DNA of 64,000 nucleotides, from positions 17,594,108 to 17,658,107 of the forward strand of contig NC_088717.1 of the NCBI RefSeq assembly GCF_963576615.1, written 5' to 3'. A program made the position numbers and the translations under genes. The notes under the pieces are model-generated. The model was not told where the DNA came from and made no database searches. It saw only the letters and a program-made list of their open reading frames with translations. Of the stretch, positions 24,201-36,200 are shown piece after piece (positions within the stretch are counted from its first letter, which is position 1; each line of letters starts with the position of its first letter). This DNA is from Watersipora subatra. Taxonomy: Eukaryota > Bryozoa > Gymnolaemata > Cheilostomatida > Watersiporidae.

Positions 24201-27200
24201 TTTTAGTTTCTTGTGACGCCCCACCTTGCTCAACCCCTGACTCAGAGATGTCCATCTATGATTCATGGATGTTCACCTATGATTCATAGAAGTTCACCTA
24301 TGGTTCATAGATGTTCATCTATGATTCATAGATGTTCACCTATGGTTCATAGATATTCACCTATGATTCACAGAAGTTCACCTATGGTTCATAGATGTTC
24401 ATTTATGATTCATAGATGTTCACCTATGATTCATAGATATTCACCTATGATCCATAGATGTTCACCTATGATTCATAGATGTTCACCTATGACTCATAGA
24501 TGTTCACTTATGACTAATAGATATTCACCTATGATTCATAGATGTTCACCTATGATCCATAGATGTTCACCTATGATCCATAGATGTTCACCTGATTCAT
24601 AGATGTAACTGAACATCAGGAAGTTAGCGCTATCACTCATTGCTTCTCTCTAAATCACTTTAGCAAAGTTCATGAGAGACTGTTGACATAACTAGTATTA
24701 TCCAGTGTCTCTCATAAAACCGCTGACTCATCACATCGAGCTCATCCTCCTTTGACTCTTCCTTGAGTTAATTCGTGTTTAACTATTACCCTAGGACACT
24801 TATGTATTCGCTTCATCTAACTTTCGCATTTTCGCGGAGTCATCCTCTCGCGAAAATTTCATGTGCGAAACTAAACTATCATAACGAACGAGCGAAAACA
24901 CGAAATTAAATAGCTTTGTTCATTGATAGTCCAAGAAACAAATGGCAGCAAGCGATCAAATTGCATTATCGATCTCACCCATACCATTCTACCTGCGGTT
25001 CACAATTACAAACTAGTCTCAAATTGAAATTTTTTTTCTTATCGGTGAACCAAGCCCATATTCCCTGGGGCAGCTGGCCGGCTGAGCCGTCCCAACTTTT
25101 TAGGAACTTTCCACGGCTAAATAGTAAATACAGTCAAACTCGGATAACTCGCCCTCGGATAAAATGTAACATTTCATCTCAAACACAAGGTTAACTCGAA
25201 CGGATTTGTTTGGTCCGTTCCCACGCAATGATAAATGGCTTCAGATAACTCGACCTCAACATCATTTATTCGAAAATTTATTTGCCCAACGGCTATGGAG
25301 ACGGTTTTTATCGCTGTAGAGTATCATTTTATTCGAAGCCATAGAGACAAACATCAACTTTTAGTAGTTCTCAGGCATCATTATTATCGTCATCAGTGGA
25401 AAAATATTCTTGTTAACGACCTTTATAAAGGTTTGCAAAATATCAAGTTTTACCAAACATCCGCTTGGCCATGTCCCATCAAAAGCGTGGAAACTTCCGT
25501 ATGAACTTAAAATAAAATCGGCAAAATTGATCTTTGTTGAAACGCTCAAAAGAAAAAGATGACTTTTTTCTGAGCATTTTAACTGCGGTCAAGTTTTGCC
25601 TATTTTAATTTTAAAATCGTCTCGTCAGTCACATCACCTAAAACTAAACAAATTTCAAAAAATAGAAAAATATTGATTCTTTCCGATAAAAAAATTTTAA
25701 ACTTCACGCGAGAGGCCCGGCTGAGGCCCTACATAAGAAAAACCTGTTGGGCGCTTACACCGCCCCCCTCAACACACCCAGGTGTTCATAACTAGCCGCC
25801 TAACATTAGCCGCCCCAACTTGCAATCAGTGAATACAGGCCTGCGGTGAACTGAACCTGAGGAATCTAATTATGTTTGTTCCACTGCATTTATTTTCACA
25901 TCGTTATATTTTCGCACTCATCAGAGCTGCGAAATTAAGTTGCAATGAAATTTTACTCTGTATGCTACTCACGAAACTAAATACTAGCGAAATATAAGTG
26001 TCCTAGGGTACATCGGGCTTGCTGGGAATGCTAACATTCAATAACATTGTGGGATGATCTTTAATAGGCGTGAATGTCTAATGCTGGTACTTTGAGCTCA
26101 AGATATTGAAATCAATAAACTATAACCCTAAAAGTAAAAAAAAAGTTTTGGCTTTTAATTGATTACTGAGTTTAAAATTGATCTCTAACCAATGCACAAT
26201 GTAACCGGCAATCTTAGCATTGTTGATTGATAGTCACTAAGTCTCAAGAAGGCAAGGGTCCTTCGAAGATTATGTGAATATCCATACAAATATTTTTGTG
26301 TAACAGATAATCGATAGAATAACGTTTTATGTGTCAAGAACGCATTGTGAAGCTTGTACTCATTTCACTGAGAAGGCTATATCATAGCTTAAATGTTTTT
26401 TGCACGATGGCATCTTAAACCCTCTAATCAACGTTATAGGTCATGGAAGGTCTAAACTGATACGATGTTGCAAATTGAGGATTTGTCGATCAACTTAGTT
26501 TTTCAACGCACCTCGGTCAAAAAACTATATATTATTTGATGTGTTGGCTCGTTTTTATATATCATCAAACCATATCTTTGACATACCATCACCTCATTCA
26601 CACTTCAAGATTTATTCTATAGAACTTCAGCTGCACGATGCTTAATGTCATTATGAGAAAACAAATTAATAATCGACCGAAATTCAAGCATAGTTTGCAC
26701 TTCCGATCCTATTCTATCATTCAGGCTTGCTGGAAGTATACAAATACTAACTTTAGACTCCTATCAACACCTAAAATATTTGTCAAGAAATGCGACGGAT
26801 ACTTTGTCAATGACATTCAATGCAGTGAAAGACACATATATCTCCTCTGCTCAGTGGCTGGTCTCCCAAAGCTCTCCTTTTTACAGAAACTCATGTATTT
26901 GGAGCACTCATTTTATCGACGAGGTACAGAAATGTTCTTTCTAAGGTGTCTACAAATATTTTGTTGGTTGAATCTATTCATATATCTTAAGTTTCTTTAG
27001 TTTTACTTTTTCGTTTTTAACATTGTATGCTAACCTATTATACTGGATACCGACATGACCCTCATGTTACCAGCTTTTCAACGAGCAAAGATCTTGTTAA
27101 TGTCATTTTTAATTCCACTGACACTGGAAAACTTTCATTTTAATAACTTTTGATATTTAACGGTTTTTTATAAGGGAGCACAGGCTATGAATAATAAAAA

Positions 27201-30200
27201 CTTAGTGACTTGTCTAAATGGAGGTATCATGCTGATATGTTGTAATGGTTTACATTGACACATAGCCTTTTATGGAGGCATTGTGACAGTTGTTTTATGT
27301 AGTTAAAGTTGTGCTCGAGTCAATCAGTGAGTCAATTTATTCATCTAATATTATTTTAAGGTATACTTTGGGAATCTCTCTGTTGTCTTCAGTGGACAAT
27401 CTACCATTAGCAGTTTTCTGCATTGTCTCTTCCGACTACCCTTCAAGGTTCTTGTCACACTCACCAAAGATGTTTTTACCTATTTACAGCGAGTTTCTCA
27501 GCTCGGGTCGAGGTAAGTGTCCATGCACTGTGAGAAATTGTCATGAGTAATCAGTATGTAGATAATTATCCCTTGAAGTGGTAAGGTGACTGAGTGGTGT
27601 GGTGGTAGCGTGCTTGCCTTGGAATCTGATGCTCTAAGTTTGATTCTCGTGCAAAGCAATATTTTTTTGCTAATGCTCTGAGCGTGACTTTAGACGGACA
27701 CGGCTCTTATTATAGTAAAGTATTTTTGTCAGGGAGGTTTATGATTTCGTAAATGTGGACTTCTAAACATAAAATTCAGGAAAAAATACTTATCGAAAAG
27801 CTTCTTAATTTGTTTCTGCTCAGTAATGCATTGTTCTCAGCAAAAAGAGATCAGTGTCCGAATGGTCACCATGCGCTAATGAAAAAGTTCAGTACAGCGC
27901 ATCCTCAGGATAGGATTACCCTGATATACGATTTTTTTATCTTTCGAAGTTGAACATGATGGTTTTTTCACCTCACCATACCAATCTTATATCACCGTAC
28001 GAATTCAACAAAATTTTCACTTGAGTTCAAATTTGGCAGTTGCTGTGTTTATTACGCATGTCAAAATGACAAAGACACCATAATGCTATTCGCTAAAATA
28101 TTTTCACAACGCTTGAAAGAATCACAATGACAGATTTCTCTCAATTCAACAATTCTCCCGTGTAAGAAGTAATATTTTCCCTTTGAAACTAGTAACAAAG
28201 TTGGAGTTGCGATTCCTTCAAACAGAAGGTCAAACAACTTCCCTTAACCTGCTAACAAAAATCCAGTTCATTACAAAAACAATCATTTGAGCTTTTTTGT
28301 CGAATTAGGTTAAAAAAGGAATTAAACAGAGCCGCTAACAGCTATAGCGAAAGCGGTGACAGAAGCTGGTAAGTGATAAAATTTTAATGATAAAAAGTTG
28401 AAATTCAGTAAAATAGTTAAAAATACATATTAAAACTTAACTTTAAGTGTGTGTGTGCGTGTTTAGTAAGCTAAACTTGCTTGAGGTGAATTCAAAGTTT
28501 ATGTTATACACACGTCTGTCTTGAAGGTAAGAACTCCCTGCGGTACATACTGCTTCTACTGCATGTTGTACATTGTATTTTGTACGTCGCATTTTATTAC
28601 AATCCTACTCACAAAATACATGTACACTAAATACACTAAAGTTACTGTAGGTAACTATAGTTACTGAACTTAACACACTATTTTATTTCTAATTATGAAT
28701 ATGTATAGCACTTACCGGTATATAAAATTTTGAGGATTTTTACCAAGTGATGTTTGCATTATATAACTAGAAATTCCTCTGTCATACAGCCCACGACCAA
28801 AGTGATAATGGAAAAAAGAAAGGGTACTGTTGATTGTTGAAAAAGTAGTTCTCAACAGGAATTGACAGAGTATAGTGTAAATGAGACTTGTTTGAGATGA
28901 TATAAAATAAATTTGAGGGAGCACGACGGAGTAATTGGTTAATTGTTGATATTACAATATATGTTATAAGTAGGCGATACAGTATCTGTTAAATGTCGCG
29001 CAGTCTAGTCTCCTCTCTTTTGCGTTGTAAGATTTGGTCATTGATAGCTATTCAAGTGATGCGCTCCCTAGCGAAGTTGTTAACAAGTAAGTCATTGATG
29101 TTCCAAACTCTAGAGAGAGCAACAAACGATATTCCAGCGGTCATTACGCGGTGGCCTATATCAATGACAGCAGCTTTAGCCGTGGTAAGACCTTGACTCT
29201 TGTGTATTGTCAAACCCCATGCTAGATCGAGAAGAACGTCTCGTCATAAATGGGGCATTATAGTTCAGCCCTAGCTTGTACATAAGTTGTATAGAATTTT
29301 GGCTAACGTTTTAAATAGTTCAATGAAACCTTCGGTGATTGGACAAAAAAAACATAGGCTGATGAACTGTGTACCACAATTTCGTACCTGTAAATCGGTC
29401 TACGCCTCAAACGGTCTACGTTTATTACAGAGACCTTCGAATAAATTCGATTACAAGTAAACAAGGCCATAGACTGGTAAAATTAGCAAGGTTTTCTCGT
29501 GAAATGCGCACTGCTAAATAGTTCTACTATCTGTCGCACGGCTTTATTGGCGTTTCAATTTTCGGTCTTGACTTTTATTAAACTGAGCTTTTCAAGCGTT
29601 TTTCTGGCAATTTTCGTCCAAATAAATCTGTCTATTTGTGTATAATCCGATCAGATGGGTAAGTTTTAAGATAATAACGACGGTTTACAGAGACTTGGTA
29701 ACATATTTAACTAGGTTTGTATGTGTTTTGTATCGTTATTATACTTTAACGACTCTACAAAACGATGGTTAAATTTGTTGATGAGATTTCAAAACAAGGG
29801 TTCGTCTCATTGATGAATAATTTTCGTAAGTTGTGTGCACATGCATTTATCATAAAAACTCTCAAACTTCGCTCCACTCGTTTGGTCGTGGGATTACCAC
29901 GGTTTTTATACTCCTACATATGACTTTTTCATCATACGACGCCAACCCTGGAACGGATCAACATCGTATTCTGAGGGTGCACTGTATTGTATAATTGCAG
30001 TGAGATCACTCCTATCTATTATCCCTTCCCCAATATTCCGAGGGACATTTATTGTGTAGTGGAGGAGCTCATATGGCTTGCCTGGATCACACTGCTCACT
30101 AACTGGCAAGGAATTCTTCTCCTATCTGTTCTTGTCAGCGGAATCTATTTTATGATGAAACGGCACAGCTTCGTGGCTCAACGTTTCCATCGACCTGTCG

Positions 30201-33200
30201 ACGGTAACTTTTTACCATCACCTACAACGCTTAGATTCCTAACTAAGTACTACAGTCTTGCTGGTTAGAGCTCATTGAGACCTAAACATTTTTGCCGATC
30301 TAGTTGTCTCAGGCAGCCGATGGCTGTTCTATTCCTAGTGGTGGAATAATTTATCTACTCGTTCATTTTGCATGAGGTTTACTTGTCACAGCAGGTCAAC
30401 CTCAATAATACAGCGAATATAGAAAATGTATACTAGCTGTACATTCTATATTCTAATCTCCTTCCCTTTTTCCATTCTTCTCTGTCTCTCTCTCTTTTCA
30501 TCTCATTCTCTCCATCCCTATTTCTCCCCATCCCTATTTCTCCCTTTCTCTATTCCTCTCTTTCTCTATTCCTCTCTCTATTCCTCTCTTTCTCTATTCC
30601 TCTCTCTATTCCTCTCTTTCTCTATTCCTCTCTCTATTCCTCTCTTTCTTTATTCCTCTCTCTATTCCTCTCTCTATTCCTCTCTCTATTCCTCTCTCTA
30701 TTCCTCTCTCTATTCCTCTCTTTATTCTCTCTATTCCTCTCTCTATTCCTCTCTCTATTCCTCTCTCCATTCCTCTCTCCATTCCTCTCTCCATTCCTCT
30801 CTCCATTCCTCTCTCCATTCCTCTCTCCATTCCTCTCTCCATTCCTCTCTCCATCCCTATTTCTCTCCATCCCTATTTCTCCCTTTCTCTATTCCTCTCT
30901 TTCTCTATTCCTCTCTTTCTCTATTCCTCTCTCTATTCCTTTCTCTATTCCTCTCTTTCTCTATTCCTCTCTCTATTCCTCTCTCTATTCCTCTCTTTCT
31001 CTATTCCTCTCTCTATTCCTCTCTCTATTCCTCTCTCTATTCCTCTCTCCATTCCTCTCTCCATTCCTCTCTCCATTCCTCTCTCCATTCCTCTCTCCAT
31101 TCCTCTCTCCATCCCTATTTCTCTCCATCCCTATTTCTCCCTTTCTCTATTCCTCTCTTTCTCTATTCCTCTCTCTATTCCTCTCTCTATTCCTCTCTTT
31201 CTCTATTCCTCTCTCTATTCCTCTCTCTATTCCTCTCTCTATTCCTCTCTCCATTCCTCTCTCTATTCCTCTCTCTATTCCTCTCTCTATTCCTCTCTCC
31301 ATTCCTCTCTCTCTATTCCTCTCTCCATTCCTCTCTCTATTCCTCTCTCTATTCCTCTCTCTATTCCTCTCTCTATTCCTCTCTCTATTCCTCTCTCTAT
31401 TCCTCTCTCTATTCCTCTCTCTATTCCTCTCTCTATTCCTCTCTCCATTCCTCTCTCCATTCCTCTCTCTATTCCTCTCTCTATTCCTCTCTCTATTCCT
31501 CTCTCCATTCCTCTCTCTCTATTCCTCTCTCCATTCCTCTCTCCATTCCTCTCTCTATTCCTCTCTCTATTCCTCTCTTTCTCTATTCCTCTCTCTATTC
31601 CTCTCTCTATTCCTCTCTCTATTCCTCTCTCTATTCCTCTCTCTATTCCTCTCTCTATTCCTCTCTCCATTCCTCTCTCTATTCCTCTCTCTATTCCTCT
31701 CTCTATTCCTCTCTCTATTCCTCTCTCTATTCCTCTCTCTCCATTCCTCTCTCTCCATTCCTCTCTCCATTCCTCTCTCTATTCCTCTCTCTATTCCTCT
31801 CTCTATTCCTCTCTCTATTCCTCTCTCTATTCCTCTCTCTATTCCTCTCTCTATTCCTCTCTCTATTCCTCTCTCTATTCCTCTCTCTATTCCTCTCTCT
31901 ATTCCTCTCTCTATTCCTCTCTCTATTCCTCTCTCTATTCCTCTCTCTATTCCTCTCTCCATTCCTCTCTCTCTATTCCTCTCTCCATTCCTCTCTCTAT
32001 TCCTCTCTCCATTCCTCTCTTTCTCTATTCCTCTCTCTATTCCTCTCTCTATTCCTCTCTCTATTCCTCTCTCTATTCCTCTCTCTATTCCTCTCTCTAT
32101 TCCTCTCTCTATTCCTCTCTCTATTCCTCTCTCTATTCCTCTCTCTATTCCTCTCTCTATTCCTCTCTCCATTCCTCTCTCCATTCCTCTCTCTATTCCT
32201 CTCTCTATTCCTCTCTCCATTCCTCTCTCTATTCCTCTCTCTATTCCTCTCTCCATTCCTCTCTTTCTCTATTCCTCTCTCTATTCCTCTCTTTCTCTAT
32301 GCCTCTCTCTATTCCTCTCTCCATTCCTCTCTTTCTCTATTCCTCTCTCTATTCCTCTCTCCATTCCTCTCTCTATTCCTCTCTCTATTCCTCTCTCCAT
32401 TCCTCTCTTTCTCTATTCCTCTCTCTATTCCTCTCTTTCTCTATTCCTCTCTCTATTCCTCTCTCCATTCCTCTCTTTCTCTATTCCTCTCTCTATTCCT
32501 CTCTTTCTCTATTCCTCTCTCCATTCCTCTCTTTCTCTATTCCTCTCTCTATTCCTCTCTCTCTATTCCTCTCTCCATTCCTCTCTCCATTCCTCTCTCC
32601 ATTCCTCTCTCCATTCCTCTCTCCATTCCTCTCTCCATTCCTCTCTCTATTCCTCTCTCTATTCCTCTCTCTATTCCTCTCTCTATTCCTCTCTCCATTC
32701 CTCTCTCCATTCCTCTCTCCATTACTCTCTCCATTCCTCTCTCCATTCCTCTCTCCATTCCTCTCTCCATTCCTCTCTCTATTCCTCTCTTTCTCTATTC
32801 CTCTCTCTATTCCTCTCTCCATTCCTCTCTTTCTCTATTCCTCTCTCTATTCCTCTCTCCATTCCTCTCTCTATTCCTCTCTCTATTCCTCTCTCCATTC
32901 CTCTCTTTCTCTATTCCTCTCTCTATTCCTCTCTTTCTCTATTCCTCTCTCTATTCCTCTCTCCATTCCTCTCTTTCTCTATTCCTCTCTCTATTCCTCT
33001 CTTTCTCTATTCCTCTCTCCATTCCTCTCTTTCTCTATTCCTCTCTCTATTCCTCTCTCTATTCCTCTCTCTCTATTCCTCTCTCCATTCCTCTCTCCAT
33101 TCCTCTCTCCATTCCTCTTTCCATTCCTCTCTCCATTCCTCTCTCCATTCCTCTCTCTATTCCTCTCTCTATTCCTCTCTCTATTCCTCTCTCTATTCCT

Positions 33201-36200
33201 CTCTCTATTCCTCTCTCCATTCCTCTCTCCATTCCTCTCTCCATTCCTCTCTCCATTCCTCTCTCTATTCCTCTCTCTATTCCTCTCTCCATTCCTCTCT
33301 CTATTCCTCTCTCTATTCCTCTCTCCATTCCTCTCTTTCTCCGTCTGTCTCACTTCTTTCATCTCTTTCGCTCCCTCCATTCCACCTTCCCTCCTTTTTT
33401 TCTCTTTTTTTTCGTTCCTTCTCTACCTCTCTTTTCCCTTCTCTCTCTTCGTCTCCCTTGCTTTTTTGTCTCTCGTCTGATGAGTGTGGATATATGAGAT
33501 AGTTTATACCATAAACAGACTTTGGTTTAAGTTGAAGCCATTGTGTTTTCGTCGATTGTGTTATTATGTTACAACTCCTTGTCTGAGAAAGCAATTTCTG
33601 TTGATGGGACATTATCATTCCTTAAGCGCAACTTCTTGTGGCTTTCCTAGAAGTTGCTCCTGAAGAGTTGGAAGATGAAATTGGGCCAGAGATCCAGCTG
33701 CCTCTAATGACCTCTCGAAGAGTAACGAGGTCAAGGTCACAGACGCCTGACCTTTCTACTCCAGGGTAAACTCTCAATCAAGTTGTTCTACTAGTTTAGT
33801 AAGCACTTTGCTTAGGTGTTAATTTCACACAATTTCAAACTGTCTCAATTTGGTTGCTAATCACAAAATACACTTGATAACAGGGTGTTATTTGTGTTAG
33901 ACTGTATATAGTCATACCTCAACATACGAGCTCATCTGCTCACTAACTGGCAAGGAATACTCCTATCTGTCTTTGTCAGCGGAATCTTTTTCATGATTCA
34001 ACGATTCCATCGACTTACCGACGCTAATTTTTGCGTTGTGGGACTTCATTATAGCATATCTAAGTACAAATTAATCTGTTAGCATTCTATGAAAAAACAC
34101 CTAAACTGGATATTAGGGTGGAAAAACGTGTTTGTAATTGTTGTAATTCAGCACACGGGCTAAAAAAGTAACAAATACCTATGTAGATGTTTTTATCCGC
34201 AATAAAATGTAACATCACTATATACACTATGGAGTTTTTACCTTCGAGCCAAACGTTGTGGGTAACAGCCCTCTGAGAGCCTTTTGTGACTCAGCGTATT
34301 TGAAACTTTGAATTTAACTTCAATGGATTTAGCTTAATAAACACACACTTGAAGCAAAGTTTCATTTTGCACAAAACTTACTTCAATTATTTCATCATTA
34401 TTGTTAAGTATCCACTTCCAGTTAGCAATATTTTGCGTCGTATTCTCTATAACTTTTAGCCAACCTTTTAAATATTTTTCTCAAACCGATTTGAGAAGAA
34501 AGACCCAGCGATGCTGTTCTCGAAAGCGGCCTCTCACATACTTCACCGTATAGTGCCCATCGACAGCCAGCTCGTATCTCAAAGATGACTCGTATCTCAA
34601 AGATGACTCGTATCTCAAGGACGAAACTTGCTCCAAAATCAGCTTGTATGCTCCAATTTCTCGCGTGTCATGCCACCCGTATATAGAGGTATGACTGTAT
34701 AGCATCTCTAACCAAAATAACAGACTTCATAGTATGATAATTGTCTCAAGTACAGGTAGTCCTCATTTAACGATGACCTTGCTCAATGACACCTCAGAGT
34801 TACTATGGTATGTTAAATATTGTCAAAGTTGTATATATATAAAAATATATAAATACAAATATATATATAGAAGTTAAATAAAAAGAAAGTATATTTCTTA
34901 AAACCACTTAAATCTATAATTCTCAAAGAATGTCTTCTGTCTGCGTTCCGGCTATAGATCTTAAAATCTTGATATTTAAATTTCGCGTTTTAATGGATTT
35001 GAACTGACGACGAGTTCCTCGAATAGATTCTAATCCAGACGCTCTACCACTGAGCTAGAACACCATAGTGGTCAGAGGTGTTTTAATATAACGTATACAT
35101 CATGCGTGTGCTAATTATTTTAGCCTTGCATCTATGAGTTAGATGCTTCTATTCAGAAATATTTTGAGACCGGAGTATATGCAATGCGATGCTTATTCGT
35201 CTTTTTGCGTTAGGGCTCATTTATTTGGCCCCGCGATATCGACAATAATTTATCTCAAACTTAAAATTTGGCGATTTGTGTACTGATGATATAAGTTATT
35301 AAAAGATATGCGTCGCTGAACTTGCCATGGCGAGTTATCTGTATCCGTTATATGGTATGTCTGGTATCCGTTAAAATAAAAATGTTTCGCAATGATAAAA
35401 CTAATGTTAAAAGTTCAAGGTTTACTAAAATACCTACTAAAACTTCTTTCAAGTATGTGTTTAGTAAACTAAATTCATTTAAAGGTTGACTTGCAACAAA
35501 ATTCACATTACAGTTATTTGGTATAAAAAGATTCACCATGTCTTTCTCTGCTGCGTTGTAGGTGCAAGATATGTGGAAATGTGATTACAAGCTCTTAAAA
35601 GCTCAAAAACAAACAGTTGATCGCAGCCATCACGAAATCGCCGTATATCCATATATCTGTAGATCGGAATCAGTTTATTTCTCTGACGTAGTCATTACAT
35701 TTGGTTTTTGTTTTGTCACATGATGTTCTCACGTAAATTGAAAGGCCAATAAAAGGCTCAATATACAACTTCTCGTAGCACTAGTTTATGACAAACACTT
35801 CGGGTTTTACCGAAGACCCCGTATCAAATATAGATGCTCGCTACTTTACAGTTTTGTGGCGGCTTGGTCTAATCGTCAAGTCGTAATCTGATCACGTAAC
35901 CCATACTTCGCAAACATTTTCTGCAGCATTTTTCGATTATCACAGGTGACCAACAGGATCGTCATGTTTATCAAACAATGATATGTACTCTTTCGAGCTA
36001 AGGTTAAAAAATTAATCGAATTTTCACGGTAGGTTATAAGATATCAGTGCTGAACGTGACAGCATTACAATGACAATAAAATAGACGCGTAAGAACAATA
36101 GACATGGTTTTATTGAATGCGTGAAGTATATTTGTGAAAATATTTTGAAGAATGAGGTTGCGTGAAAGTGTAAACAGAAGCCATCTTGTACAACTACGTC

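Noticed and set aside
26638-27000. 120-codon frame in intron 2
   Set aside because: Composition is AT-driven and no domain is recognised; sense-strand intron sequence.
30426-33497. 1023-codon open frame of IPLS/FLSL repeats and several RNRE frames on the other strand
   Set aside because: Product of a 12-bp polypyrimidine satellite; unit length divisible by three keeps frames open. No start or splice context.
35041-35062. Genuine tRNA gene on the minus strand
   Set aside because: Box A is perfect but the anticodon and T arms do not fold; it lies inside a Helitron.
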